This document shows, piece by piece, positions 36,301 through 47,348 of a stretch of 60,000 nucleotides of DNA; the stretch's first letter is position 1, and every line of letters begins with the position of its first letter. The position numbers were made by a program, and so were the translations under genes. The notes beneath the pieces are model-generated. The model was given only the letters and a program-made list of their open reading frames with translations, had not been told where the DNA came from and did not search any database. Source of the DNA: Lineus longissimus (taxonomy: Eukaryota > Nemertea > Pilidiophora > Heteronemertea > Lineidae); assembly GCF_910592395.1 (NCBI RefSeq), contig NC_088310.1:28539491-28599490 (forward strand), written 5' to 3'.

Positions 36301-39300
36301 ACCAGTCGGACGCCAGCCACGGTAGACCTTCCCGAATCTTGTTTGAAATTGAGGGGTGAAATGATCGAATAGGCACACTTCATCCCTCAGAAAACGGGCC
36401 CGGCAACTTTACAGGTGTACGTAACAGATGGACTGATGTTCCGAGGTACCACACGTTTAGGTGAAGTAGTATCAGATACGCCTTGAACTTTGGTGACTGA
36501 TATAGGATCATCCTAAGAAGTCTGGTCTTGCCAAAGGTCTTTCGACCAAAGAATTTTAGGGAACTCTACTGGAGCACCTCTCTCTCTATAGCTCTGGCTT
36601 GTTGGTAGGCATCTACATGTAGATCCTTCGCGTTCGAGGTACCAGTGAGGCTGCTGCGCTAACCCAACCTTCGATTGAAATGATTGTAAAGGGAAATAAT
36701 CCCAAAACAACCCCAGTCTGCCTCACCTGAACTGGGTGAAGTCTTGTCTTCGTGCTGCCGATACCCTCGACAGTTGTGACAGCTTGGCCGTGGACTGAGC
36801 ATATTGGGGCAAGACAGGCATTTACTGTGTGATGACTGGGATCGGTCAAGAAAGAAGCTGATTTTTGTTGAATAACCAAAGACCTTAAATGTTGACTTGT
36901 CCTCGCAAAAGTAGGCCCCAGAAAGTGATTGTTTCTTATATCTCAAATATCGAATTCCCACCCTCTATCCGTGCAAATGCAGACAGAATGGAAAGGTGAC
37001 CTGCTACTCTCAACATTGTCAGATAATTATCAAGAATTATCGGTTCAGGTCAGTTTTGGGGAGTAATGCCCCAATTGAAACGTCTGGACTCGCAACAAAT
37101 AGGTGACCTATACCGTATTAGTGACTGTCGTAGATCATCGCCCATTTACAATTCGAAGCATTAACGTATGACATGCTTTTTATAATCGAATCGTCTGTTC
37201 TAAAAGGATACATGATCTTTCTTGAGGTGCGATCATACTGAGAGACCATGACAGTACAAGCCCCACAGCCGCCCTCTCCACATCCAAGCTTCGTGCCCGT
37301 CAGGCGTACTGAGACCAAGTTAAGGTATTGGTTTGTAATATTTTGGTTCACATTCCTCAAGAGTGTATGCCTGCTCTGTTCCCTGCTGCTGCAAAGCTAC
37401 ACTTGGCCTGGCAGTATTTGGTACTTCGAATCACCAACTAATTAACACAGCTGGTGGTGAGCAGGATCGGAGTATAATCAAATCAAAGGACGCTAACTGC
37501 AGCAGGAGCTCATATTTTATTGAACTAAACCATTGGAGCCAACTGTAGTTTTGCGGCGGCGAGCAAACTAGGAAATCAGAGTTGTCGTAGTTAACATCTG
37601 AATGGATTTTAGGTGCTTTTAATGATGCGACATCTGATCAGCTTATGAAGGTAGGAGCCAGAAACCACGGGGACTTTTACCCCTAGCCAATCTCATGAGA
37701 GTAGGAGCCAGATATCGATCCTGCCCCTCTTCCGGAGGTAGGAGCCAGACCCTGGCTACCTTCACGAAGGTAGGAACCTGACCCTGGCTACCCTCATAAA
37801 GGTAGGAACCACACACCGATCCTGGCCCCTCTTCCGAAGGTAGGAGCCAGGCCCTTGCTACCCTCATGAAGGTAAGAACCTGACCCTGGCTACCCTCACG
37901 AAGGTAGGAACCTGACCCTGGATACCCTCATAAAGGTAGGAACAAGACACCGATCCTGGCCCCTCTTCCGAAGGTAGGAGCCAGGCCCTGGCTACCTTCA
38001 CGAAGGTAGGAACCTCACCCTGGCTACCCTCATAAAGGTAGGAACCAGACACCGATCTTGGCCCCTCTTCCGAAGGTAGGAGACAGACCCTGGCTACCCT
38101 CACGAAGGTAGGAACCTGACCCTGGCTACCCTCATAAAGGTAGGAACCAGACACCGATCCTGGCCCCTCTTCCGAAGGTAGGAGCCAGACCCTGGCTACC
38201 CTCATGATGGTAGGAACCTGACCCTGCCTACCCTCATAAAGGTAGGAACCAGACACCGATCCTGGCCCCTCTTCGGAAGGTAGGAGCCAGACCCTGGCTA
38301 CCCTCATGAAGGTAGGAACCTGACCCTGGCTACCCTCATAAAGGTAGGAACCAGACACCGATCCTGGCCCCTCTTCCGAAGGTAGGAACCTGACCCTGGC
38401 TACCCTCATGAAGGTAGGAACCTGACCCTGGCTACCCTCATGAAGGTAGGAACCAGACTCTGGCTACCCTCATAAAGGTAGGAACCAGACACCGATCCTG
38501 GCCCCTCTTCCGAAGGTAGGATCCAGACCCTGGCTACCCTCATGAAGGTAGGAGCCAGACCCTGGCTACCCTCATGAAGGTAGGAGACAGACCCTGGCTA
38601 CCCACATGATGGTAGGAACCTGACCCTGGCTACCCTCATGAAGGTAGGAACCAGACACCGATCCTGGCCCCTCTTCCGAAGGTAGGAGCCAGACCCTGGC
38701 TACCCTCATGAAGGTAGGAGCCAGACCCTGGCTACCCTCATGAAGGTAGGAACCAGACCCTGGCTACCCTCATGAAGGTAGGAGCCAGGCCCTTGCTACC
38801 CTCATGAAGGTAAGAACCTGACCCTGGCTACCCTCACGAAGGTAGGAGCCAGACCCTGGCTACCCTCATAAAGGTAGGAACAAGACACAGATCCTGGCCC
38901 CTCTTCCGAAGGTAGGAGCCAGACCCTGGCTACCCTCATGAAGGTAGGAGCCAGACCCTGGCTACCCTCATGAAGGTAGGAGACAGACCCTGGCTACCCT
39001 CATGAAGGTAGGAGCCAGACCCTGGCTACCCTCATGAAGGTAGGAGCCAGACCCTGGCTACCCTCATGAAGGTAGGAGCCAGGCCCTTGCTACCCTCATG
39101 AAGGTAGGAGACAGACCCTGGCTACCCTCATGAAGGTAGGAGCCAGACCCTGGCTACCCTCATGAAGGTAGGAGACAGACCCTGGCTACCCTCATGAAGG
39201 TAGGAGCCAGACCCTGGCTACCCTCATGAAGGTAGGAGCCAGGCCCTTGCTACCCTCATGAAGGTAAGAACCTGACCCTGGCTACCCTCACGAAGGTAGG

Positions 39301-40152
39301 AGCCAGACCCTGGCTACCCTCATAAAGGTAGGAACAAGACACAGATCCTGGCCCCTCTTCCGAAGGTAGGAGCCAGACCCTGGCTACCCTCATGATGGTA
39401 GAACCAGACACCGATCCTGGCCCCTCTTCCGAAGGTAGGAGCCAGACCCTGGCTACTCTCATGAAGGTAGGAACAAGACACCGATCCTGGCCCCTCTTCC
39501 GAAGGTAGGAACCTGACCCTGGATACCCTCATAAAGGTAGGAACCAGACACCGATCCTGGCCCCTCTTCCGAAGGTAGGAACCTGACCCTGGCTACCCTC
39601 ATGAAGGTAGGAACCAGACCTTGGCTACCCTCATGAAGGTAGGAGCCGTAAACCCTTAGTACACTTGCTTGATCACATGAGCCAAAATGGGTAGCTGAAT
39701 TCCTGTCTCACAGCAACGACAAACAGGATACATCGCCTCCTAAGGTACTCTAATAGAGTGGTTTCGGGCTCGACATCTCTTTCCACAACCTGAAGAATAT
39801 AAGAGACCCGTACGACTCGGACTTGCACACAGTGTCTAGTGAATGTAGTCACGGATTTGGATGTTTGTAGAGACAGGGAGACTTCATTTGTACCAAGAAG
39901 GTATTTAAAAAGACTACCAGGATTTTGCTAATGCCAAGATTTTACCATTGCATGTTATAAACTCAGAAGGGTTAAACATGGTCAAGGAGGCATTTCCCTG
40001 TTGACACTATCGCGTCAAGGTCGACGTTTGATAAATAGGCACTGTCGTTTTTGGACAATCCTCCATCTTTCCCTCAAGAAGCTTACCTTTTTTCCATTGA
40101 TAAAGAAGACCAGCTCATTGCTGGGCGGAGTTGCGTCATCCAAGTCCCCCAT
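16374..40152 (-). CDS. XDH: Xanthine dehydrogenase, complete 31-exon gene
   Basis: Oxidises hypoxanthine to xanthine and xanthine to urate in the cytosol, normally passing electrons to NAD+. Exons in transcript order: 40152-40087, 39789-39732, 37308-37212, 36835-36727, 36201-36075, 35838-35777, 35389-35192, 35073-35005, 34681-34540, 34292-34125, 33985-33909, 33562-33469, 33217-33105, 32796-32612, 32374-32209, 31923-31719, 31481-31303, 30569-30450, 21308-21087, 20846-20713, 20597-20510, 20207-20121, 19639-19448, 19216-19071, 18741-18567, 18347-18219, 17945-17818, 17609-17408, 17200-17033, 16757-16590, 16424-16374. Every phase agrees, giving 4125 nt and 1374 residues. The human protein is about 1333 residues; a longer linker accounts for some of the excess. 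The start is the only ATG before the N-terminal FFINGKK motif. The acceptor of the last exon could also lie 6 nt further in. Domain blocks are listed separately. Confidence 0.96.
19868..20050 (-). repeat. Dispersed repeat family R1, copy in XDH intron 22
   Basis: Reverse-oriented copy of the family. The plus strand reads ...GTGACATCGTGAATCGTATG, then TAGCCCGCTC and TTCGGAAATGACTTGTTC, the complement of the core in the other two copies. It sits between XDH exons 22 and 23. Confidence 0.75.
21902..23541 (+). pseudogene. Diverged rhodopsin-class receptor copy 0
   Basis: First of four related receptors inside XDH intron 18. Exon 1 (21902-22236) has TM1 with [11 protein letters not shown] and TM2 with [11 protein letters not shown], ending at a weak donor, AAG before GTCGGT. 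A second coding stretch (about 22400-22662) has TM3 with [14 protein letters not shown] and TM4, and ends at a CTAG/GTAGGT donor. Exon 3 (23060-23541) has TM5-TM7, with LTLPYRL in TM6 and [10 protein letters not shown] in TM7. Where the younger copies have a TTTTAG acceptor before TM3, this copy has no in-phase AG, so normal splicing looks lost. It may be a pseudogene, or use an acceptor I cannot identify. The ligand is unknown. Confidence 0.6.
23561..24229. other. Spacer of the receptor array, repeated three times
   Basis: This spacer recurs at about 25814-26412 and 27994-28595. It has open frames of 183, 155 and 114 codons, but the third copy has an early stop and the first has an indel, so coding is not conserved. 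It probably holds the 3' end of one receptor and the promoter of the next. I see no clear poly(A) signal. Confidence 0.6.
24230..25610 (+). CDS. Rhodopsin-class G-protein-coupled receptor, copy 1
   Basis: Probable seven-helix receptor of the FMRFamide/GPR139-like kind, judged from the TM7 motif; ligand unknown. Exons: 24230-24534, 24747-24994 and 25135-25610, giving 342 residues. A second in-phase donor at 24513 would give 335. TM1 has [13 protein letters not shown]2 the AVVDNLFLL aspartate, TM3 a cysteine 25 residues before the DRL triplet (normally DRY), TM6 FTLPYRL and TM7 [10 protein letters not shown]. The start ATG precedes a short N-terminus with an NYT glycosylation site. The exon 2 acceptor (TTTTAG) was chosen because it keeps the TM3 cysteine and fits the phase. 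The extracellular loop 2 has no partner cysteine in this model. Confidence 0.85.
25717..25800 (+). pseudogene. Receptor exon fragment at duplication junction 1
   Basis: Right after the 3' flank of copy 1 comes the last part of the copy 0 type exon 3: the YCIGGG motif through the LCYTIG end and its stop. It follows the copy 0 version (CGCAAGTATAGAAGGG), not the copy 1 version. It has no upstream exon and is a by-product of tandem duplication. Confidence 0.85.
26413..27793 (+). CDS. Rhodopsin-class G-protein-coupled receptor, copy 2
   Basis: Nearly identical to copy 1 and offset by exactly 2183 bp. Exons: 26413-26717 (alternative end 26696), 26930-27177 and 27318-27793. The reading frame is fully open. 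Visible differences from copy 1 are few, for example Ser and Ser replacing Phe and Ala in the first helix, SAKN for SEKN in the third intracellular loop, and a Trp for Arg nearby. These fit recent duplication. The gene sits on the strand opposite its host gene XDH. Confidence 0.85.
27900..27983 (+). pseudogene. Receptor exon fragment at duplication junction 2
   Basis: Same fragment as at 25717, offset by 2183 bp, between copies 2 and 3. It is absent after copy 3, where the sequence leaves the repeat at ACTGCTGTCAGCGG, as expected at the outer edge of the tandem array. Confidence 0.85.
28596..29977 (+). CDS. Rhodopsin-class G-protein-coupled receptor, copy 3
   Basis: Third young copy. Exons: 28596-28879, 29114-29361 and 29502-29977. 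A single extra T near 28881, together with a C-to-T change, breaks the frame if the strong donor (about 28901) is used, but not if the upstream in-phase donor after 28879 is used. I therefore give the upstream donor here. TM motifs are the same as in copies 1 and 2. If the strong donor is the true one, this copy is a pseudogene or an assembly error. After it the sequence becomes unique at about 30089. Confidence 0.7.
30450..31923 (-). CDS. XDH: XDH exons 16-18: start of molybdopterin domain
   Basis: Exon 16 (31923-31719) carries [13 protein letters not shown], the conserved start of the molybdopterin domain. Exon 17 (31481-31303) carries the [13 protein letters not shown] segment and exon 18 (30569-30450) the [13 protein letters not shown] segment, ending in IITIE. 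Exon 18 is followed by the unusually long intron that holds the receptor array. The next exon resumes in phase 0 at 21308. Confidence 0.94.
31040..31243 (+). pseudogene. Reverse transcriptase relic in XDH intron 17
   Basis: Read in one plus-strand frame this gives a GRSSSKYF-like start, then an [16 protein letters not shown] stretch, [12 protein letters not shown], an in-frame stop, and [16 protein letters not shown]. This is the order seen in the palm region of non-LTR elements (GR.S, AEK, SKAFDTVNR.TL, L..LL). The internal TAA and lack of flanking open frame mark it as dead. It lies antisense to XDH. Confidence 0.65.
32209..35389 (-). CDS. XDH: XDH exons 7-15: linker and FAD-binding domain
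   Basis: Exon 7 (residues 174-239) is an acidic, low-conservation linker between the iron-sulfur and FAD parts; it is longer than I remember for mammals. Exons 8-15 form the FAD domain. They carry [15 protein letters not shown], the [15 protein letters not shown] flavin-contact segment, [14 protein letters not shown], and the [12 protein letters not shown] and YGGMAP motifs. The last two exons lead into the connector to the molybdenum domain. All exons are in frame, with canonical GT-AG borders. Confidence 0.94.
32851..32913. repeat. Perfect inverted repeat in XDH intron 13
   Basis: Arms of 19 bp (32851-32869 and 32895-32913, TCTGCTCTTAAGAGAGGTG and its complement) are separated by 25 bases. 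The arm itself contains the palindrome CTCTTAAGAG. Confidence 0.9.
35530..35715 (+). repeat. Dispersed repeat family R1, copy in XDH intron 6
   Basis: Contains GAACAAGTCATTTCCAAAGA and GATTCACGATGG, and ends near ATATGTAAACCCGGCCTC. The core and end resemble a non-autonomous element. Lies between XDH exons 6 and 7. Confidence 0.75.
35777..40152 (-). CDS. XDH: XDH exons 1-6: two 2Fe-2S cluster domains
   Basis: Residues 1-173. Exon 1 gives the short N-terminus and the FFINGKK strand. Exon 2 (58 nt) lies beyond the minisatellite; I found it by splice phase and its TTLLEYLRR motif. Exon 3 carries CGEGGCGAC, so the first cluster has Cys51, Cys56, Cys59 and Cys81. Exons 5 and 6 carry SQCGFCTPG and GNLCRCTGY, so the second cluster has Cys121, Cys124, Cys156 and Cys158. 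All eight ligands are present. In this family these clusters carry electrons from molybdenum to FAD. Confidence 0.95.
37643..39650. repeat. Minisatellite of about 2 kb in XDH intron 2
   Basis: The core unit is 32 bp (AAGGTAGGAGCCAGACCCTG plus GCTACCCTCATG). It is interspersed with a longer variant containing ACACCGATCCTGGCCCCTCT and TCCGAAGG. Copies differ at few positions and form higher-order blocks; for example a stretch around 38770-38920 recurs at about 39236-39380. The open frames across it on the minus strand are a by-product of the repeat. Confidence 0.97.
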
Positions 40153-40229
40153 GTTGCGAGAGTGAAGGCCTGTAGGCTGAAACTCGCAGACAGGCTCTTC
40201 GTCTGAGTGAGAGACACGGGTAAACACGG

Positions 40230-43050
40230 AAGAAACAATTACTACAGTTGCTTTCCGTCCCTCGTAGTTATTTTATGCGCATATATCTGAAAGAATCCAA
40301 CAAGAGGAGATTGTCAGGTATGTCCGGTGTACGTTCCTGAATGTTCCGTTTCTGAGTATTTTCCCTCATTGCTTCTCTGCTTCCCTCCACTGAGAAATCA
40401 TGATCTCCCTTCAGCCTAAGAGAAATATGATGATACCTTGGTAAGATATAAATAAAAGACAAACCATTTAGGGAACTTACTTTGTGGACGATGTGTTTCG
40501 ATTTTGAAAACGTGTAAGCTTATGTCAAGGCCTACCGCTTATCACAACAGTGGTATTAATACAATGCATAATGCCTATAGTTATGTACCTGCCTTTGAAG
40601 GACCGTGATAAAACCAGATATGTGAATGACCCATTGCGACTATGGATTCGAGGCGGAAAAGACAATAAGACACCTTAGTACAGAACATATACTGTGAAGA
40701 CGCTCTTTAGCCGGTTTTGGTAAGTCTGTTTCACATAGGCCTACTATGCATGCTTCCCGAAATTGATGGCTTGCATTGGAACGAACTTTTTCCCCCTTGT
40801 CCGTCATTAAAGGCATTCAAGTGTGTTGGTCAACCATGACTATCTCCTTTGTCCCTCCACCATAAGGCCTGGTTTCCCCTTATGACATCCTTATTTCGGA
40901 CACTCAGCGCCCCATTTCTGGAAAGTGTATAACACACTAGAAATGGACCCGTAGAGAAGTACTTGTTTGAAGGGAGGGAAAAGATGACCAGATAATATGG
41001 AGGGGGGGGCAATGTAACCTGATTGTTGGTTTAGAGGACTTCTTTGCAGCTAAACCGTGATTGTACCATTCGGCAATCACGTTTTTGTGTGATAAGCAAT
41101 CAGGATGAAGCGTGAAAAAGGAACAATCACGTTGTTTTGTGGTTGCTCCTACTGTCATACGGTATATCCACTCAGCGTCGGGTACTCATCGAGGGTACAG
41201 AGATCAGTGCTACATATTTAGTAAGGATTTCATTTCAAACTTGGTAATGCAAAGACAAATTGACCAAACTGTTTGTATCTTTAAAAATAAGCATCGTCAA
41301 CATATCACTTTAATTTCTTCGGTTTATCATCAGCTTGGTCTGAAAATACATTCTTAAATTTCTCAAAATGCCTTCTGATTTGGGATCTCAAATTTGAGAT
41401 TTCAATGAGATTGATATCAAATTAGACTAAATAAGTTACAGCATCAAAATTGGAAAACCAAATATATTAGAATGTATTTCGAGACCAACTCGATAATAAA
41501 CTGAGGAAATTAGAGTGACATGTTATAATGGATTATTTCTAAAGATGCAAATAGTTTGGTCATTTAGTCTTTTCAATACCACGTTTTAAATGAAAGCCTC
41601 GTGATACAGTAAGCACATTTTCTGTATTGATCTCGGGACACTTTCGCTTGAATGTCTCTGTGGAGTCTGCGGAGTGTTCTGTTCTGTTTTGGAATGTTGC
41701 CCTAGAGGTAATGAGTACATCACGAACGTTCCCGAGTGCTTGACTTGGGGCTCAATCAGGAATATATATTTGACCCTCCAGCAATGAGCAGTTAGATCTT
41801 TTCTAGAATTAAAACTGAATTGAAAGATGACTGTATAAGATTAGCAGTAGTGGACAGAAGAAACAGTCATAGTATATCAATTCGCCTAATGGGTACCGGG
41901 CACAACGCATTTATCACATGGGCACACGTGGTCATTAGTGTTTGGATGCATGCCATACTCCGGCGCAGTGATAGAAGTCGTGTGAAGAGGCGAAATGTCC
42001 GCAATGGAGAATGATCGTATGCAGCATTTCATATAATCAGGCCCGTCCTGATTTAAAATCATTAGCCATGAAATGCCCGTATACGCTATAGGTTACACCT
42101 TGTTTCAATAACTGTAATCTGGTAATGTAATCAGCATGACTGGTGAAAACGTTGCATCAGGATAACATGTCACCAACATCCGAGCCAAATTTCAAGGCGA
42201 TACAACGTCCCTGAGTGTGACATAACTCGTCTCATATCTATACGAAGCCACACAAAGCACTCAATGCTGAAACTATAGCTGTGTTGGATTAAACTGACTA
42301 TGCAGAATAATGGCATAGATACAAGTGCATTTAAAGCACATTCCACGAGGTCACCTAGTACTTCTACATTAGCGACGGCTGGAATACCTATTGACACAAT
42401 TCTCAGTAGGATGGATTGGCCAAATGCCGTCACTTTCGCAAAATTCTACATTAAGGATGTGACTGCTAAATAGCGTCTACACGGTATGATATAATACTCC
42501 ATGATAACAGGATAACACAACCTTGTATCAATAATCAAGATCAAGGTGGCTTCAGGCCTATCTTTGATGTGTCATTCATAAAGATGTCAACAAAAAAGCA
42601 AGCCAGAAAGCCAGATTGAGCTCAGCGGACATGCTGGAGCTTGAGTCTAGTGGAGATGTCCCCGCCGCGAAAATCATATTGGGTTAATTCCACGCGGGTT
42701 CCTGCGCCCATAAAAAGAGAGAACCTATCATAATCACTTCATTTGAAAAAGTATAGAAAACTTACCTATTCTTCCTTGGTTTTGATGTCTTTGTCCATGA
42801 ATCGACGGGAAAGGGCCGTATTTTTATCCAACAGGTTTACACAGCTGACTATCCAATTATTCATACGCTATGTAAAGGCACATGATCTTATCATTAGACT
42901 AGTGCATCCCTAGCGACCTGCGAGCGTCACACAAAGGCGCATCGCCTTGAGCGCATCGTATTCATTGTTAGATCCATAACTTGAGCCCCCATACCACGGT
43001 GCGTAATCGTACGAGGCGTGTGGAATATTTCATTGGTCACGAAAAAGGCG
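40230..43050. other. No supported gene
   Basis: Upstream of XDH on the minus strand, so the first part may include its 5' untranslated region and promoter. No TATA box is evident at a position I can defend. No coding exons recognised. Confidence 0.5.
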
Positions 43051-43053
43051 CAT

Positions 43054-45470
43054 CGCCCCTGCGAAATGAATTTTACCTTAGGTGGATTTTGTTGGAAATA
43101 GCTGGAATTTCCAGCTCTTGGCTGGAATAAGCTGACACTTTGAATTTAGAGAGTTTCATCGAAAAGTTATAGCTGGCAAAAGCTGACAAAAACTGGAACT
43201 TTATCCATGGGGTGGAAATTCTTGGCATTTTCTGGAACTTTACTTTTCGTAAAAGTTCCAGCGCTGGAAATCTCTGTCACTTTACTATGAGATTGTCAGA
43301 GCTGGAATTAGCTGGAAATTTCAAATTCGATGTTTCTGACAATTGTTGGAAAAAGCTGGCATTTGCTGGCATTATGCAAATTGCTATTATGTTATGCAAT
43401 TCTATCATGTGGTCTTATCACCTGACCTATCCCATGATGCATTACACCTCAGACAGGAACTGGTAGGTTTGAATTTTCAAGTCAAACAAAGAAATCATGT
43501 GGGAGCTCTTCTTATTTCTTGATTTTTACCCCGAATTCGATATCAAGATATCCAAAGTTTACACAAATTGAATTGGAACACATAAGGATTCAAATGAATG
43601 CAAAAAGGGTAATCTGGACAGGCCTTGAGGTTGTTTTTTTAGCATATGATGAAGCCTGAATCAGTGTATGTGCTGTAAGCCTGTATTATTGTATGCATGA
43701 TCGTAGACCCGGACGGTATCATAACTGTAAGATTTTGCATGGGAGATGTCCACAGCTCATGACTCATGTAAGTGATGGAGTCAATCAACAGTCGGCTTGC
43801 TCCATCATTCTTTTCAAGGTCGTGCAGTGATGTTATTTGGACATCCATTTTGGACGTCAGTCCCCGTCTGTAACCCTGCCCTCCAGACATCAAAGTGACA
43901 GAGTGTGCTATGTGTGGTTAACATCATGTTGATGTCACGGTATCCAGTTAAAACGGCACCTCTTTTTTATTTGGCTCACCTTGTGAGCCTATGCGATGAT
44001 GTGGCGTCCATCGTCGGTGGCGGCCGTATTGTTAGCGCGGCACGTTTCGTAAAGTCTGGACTTAAAATTGGTATAGGCCTACATATGTTCCATGGGCCCT
44101 GGGGCAATTCACACCAATCTGGTCAATCCATGATCCTCAAACTTACGAGCCTAATATTACAATGTGAATACTTTGCACTATCTATATTATTAAACGAGAG
44201 GCAAAATTTTCCTGTCAGTGATTGTCAATGACGTCATCGTATCAACTGATCACAATCAGCTATGATGTAAATGACGTGCTGTCTCCAGGATGGGCATTGA
44301 GCCCTGACGACGCCAGTCGGCATTGACGAGCACTCCAACCCAGGTCATGTGGCAACTTAAACCATCTGCAATGGGGAAGTCCGCCTGGCAGAGGTGTCTG
44401 CAAGGAGCCTCAGTGAAGCAATAATCTTACGTTTTATATGATAGGGCCTCTTATGCTCGTGTAAGTCCATGGTCAACACACACCAAGAATGATATTTACA
44501 TTATAACAGTGTGACAAGATTGTGTCAGAAAACTAAGGGATTAGGTCAGTGGCGTATGCTCAAAACTTGATAATGCCACAGCAATCATGTTTGCAAGTGA
44601 CATAAATCACTTGTTTGCATAGATAATTTCAGGTGCCCGCAACAAGAACTGGTCATCCTAGCAACCTCTGTTGGAAGCAAAATCAACCTGCAACCTTTAA
44701 TCATATTTCTGTGTGACAGAAATTGCTTGTTTGCAGTTATAATTGCAGATGCCATCAAAATTGAATTAGAATTGGAAATCGCACGGCCTGGGATCAAGCA
44801 AAATCAACATGCAATCATGTTTGCATGTGAAAAATTGCCTGTCTGTGGTGATAATAGCAGGTGCGTGTGACAAGATTGCAATCAGCAAAGTCAAAACCAA
44901 GCGATTATCGGTTTTACTCCACGACAAGAGATCTTCTTGTTGCATATCACAACGATTCTAATCATAGTCACTGTTGAGTGACAAAAAACGCCTGTTTATT
45001 AGTGTGCAGTGCTCTGATCGATTCAAACGTAGAGCAGGTCACATACTCAATATTAAATTTCCAGCTAATGTCAACTAATGCCAGCTATTTCCAATAAATG
45101 ACAGCCCTGACATTCCTCGTTGCATGCTGAATTTGTAATTTCCAGCTAATGTCAACTAATGCCAGCTATTTCCAATAAATGACAGCCCTGACATTGGTAT
45201 TCAGCTGGAAGGCCTGGGTCAAGATTTTTCCACCTAATTCCAGCTCTGGAAATTTAAAGGTTCCAGCTAATGCCAGGTTATGCCAGCTTTTTCCAGAGCT
45301 GGCATTTTCTGGCACTGCCATTTACCAAAATACCGCCAAACTCCAGCCCTGACATTTTCTGGAATTTCCAGCTAATTCCAGCCTCCTGGCAAGGAAAAAT
45401 AGTTTGGAATTAGGTGGAAATTGCCGGCTTTTGCCGACAATTTCCAGTCGAATTTCGCAGGGGCAAGGGT
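43054..45470. mobile_element. Possible fold-back element with long degenerate inverted ends
   Basis: The left end (43054 on) starts GCCCCTGCGAAAT and runs about 340 bp through many GCTGGAA and GCTGGCA words. The right end (about 45060-45470) is the same pattern reversed, ending AATTTCGCAGGGGC. The middle holds diverged repeats of about 115 bp (44580-44880), and there is a near-exact duplication of about 79 bp at 45050-45190. No transposase frame is visible, and no target-site duplication is clear. Confidence 0.6.
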
Positions 45471-45849
45471 CTATCTGCTCCACATACACTATATACTGTC
45501 GTATGGTTGGGTTCTGATACATGCACTATCCTACTGTCACGCTATGTCATATGCAAAGACGAGTCGCACCAAACTCTATCTGCCTGTACGTCAACGACCT
45601 CCACCATATCACATTAAAGTAAAAGTGGCTTTAGGGTTAGTCGGTCAATATCGCAATTTAGCTTGTCAAATCCATCATTTCCGTTAACTACAAAAAAATT
45701 TTCACTTGTTATTTTTCTGCACAAAATGAAGAAACATCATCGGCCCCAAAAACATTTTGTCTATGAAAATTTTTCAGAAATTTGAACTTATCAATAAAGT
45801 TCAGCGATTTTGGCGGGAGAACCTAATCATGCATTTTGTCACCGGATTT

Positions 45850-45945
45850 TCAACTTCACTACGCGACCACCCGGGTAACGCGACCATTCAACTTCGGTCC
45901 CATGAGTGGTTGTGTTACCGGGGTTCCACTGCATATATATATCCG
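45850..45945 (+). repeat. Dispersed repeat family R2, copy 1
   Basis: Ends in TTACCGGGGTTCCACTGCAT, with CGACCACCCGGGTAACGCGA just before. The same end occurs at about 54280-54320 in the CH-SAM gene. Confidence 0.65.
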
Positions 45946-47340
45946 TGTTGTCTATAAGGAACACCTCCAGGAAGATACCACACCACAATACAATAGGCTT
46001 TGGACACGAGTTCCAATTTGATCTGGCTTCTACAATCAAGTCTCTCCACTTTATATGACAATAGGCGTATTTGCCTGTCCCAGGGTTATCACTGATGACA
46101 TGTTCTCCATGTTTCCACAACACATTGTGTTGGTCAATGTGTTGCCTTGGGACAAGAAAGCTCACAAACTGTCATCGTGTCAAAGGTTGAGCAGTATCCC
46201 CCACCATTATGCTGGCTTCATCGTCCTACTAAGTTGTTTTGCGCTGGTCATCAGAGGCACTCAGGTAGTGGGAGCGATGTAACTGTAACCTCAGTCTCTA
46301 GTGAGGACGACCATGGCAATGAAAAATGCTCTCCATAATAGAATGTCCCGATGAAAAGGCACAATTCAGCACCAAAAGCAGCATCTCTAATAGAGAGGGT
46401 GTCTGCTGATGGAGGTTCTGTAATGACAGAGATGTGGCAGTGAATCTGACATGGCAGTTTGGAGACGTCGTATAAAATGGAACAGTCATATGGTGGTTGT
46501 GACAGAGGATGTGACAAAGACAGGATTCTGGCACCCCAGCTAGGATTTGTCACATCAAGAGAGATTCAATTGCTATTCTAAAGAAATGATTGAACAACTG
46601 CAGAATTAAACAAATCAATGGATCAACACATCCACTGAGATTTATTCTTAATAACTTATGCAAGATATGAAATCATAAATATTAAGTACGATATGTAAAA
46701 CACTAACAATATCAAATTCCCATACATAATGTAAGAAACTAAATTTTCATAACATTCTGAGATTGAATTCCATTGTGCAATGACATATTGAAACCAAATT
46801 AAATCTCCGACATCGAGTGGTAAAATCTTGAAGAAGCAGTTCAGTCTTAGGAAGATTTAGCTGGTATAAACATGTTCATTTTTAAACCACAAGATAAAGA
46901 CCCATCCAGATAACTGTACACAAAACTCGGACGAATTCTTGGCAAGTATAAATTAAAAGCATTTTTTCATGATAGAGAGGATGGACATAGTTCTGGACGA
47001 ATTGACAACATTACAGCAGATCGGCGATGGAGAGCAAAACATTATGACCTGCTTGGAGCCTAAGTATTTCCGCCCGCTAACCGGATGCAAAAATGTATAT
47101 TTTCAGAAATTTCAGATGGTACCAAAGAAAGATGGAAAGCACTTGAGATTAGATTGTTCGAGTTCATCAAGATCTGTACTCTTATAAACGGCACAGTATT
47201 GATGTCTTCTTGATGGTTACGCTTCCACAGGATTCTTTGTGCTCATTGTAACAGGATATTGGGTCCATCACACCTCAGTTTATATGGAACAAGCTGCAGG
47301 TAGATTACATAACTTTTCAAATTTCATAGTCCCACAGCGA
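45946..47340. other. No supported gene; possible 3' untranslated region
   Basis: Short open frames only. The part nearest 47349 is probably the 3' untranslated region of the CH-SAM gene. Confidence 0.45.
46641..46646 (-). terminator. Candidate poly(A) signal for the CH-SAM gene
   Basis: Minus-strand AATAAA about 700 bases past the stop codon at 47349. It is a single match of a short motif in an AT-rich area, so support is weak. Confidence 0.3.
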
Positions 47341-47348
47341 TTCTACTC

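Noticed and set aside
37864-38409. 181-codon open frame on the minus strand
   Set aside because: It lies wholly in the intron 2 minisatellite; the repeated protein pattern follows from the repeat unit, and the XDH exons on both sides splice over it.
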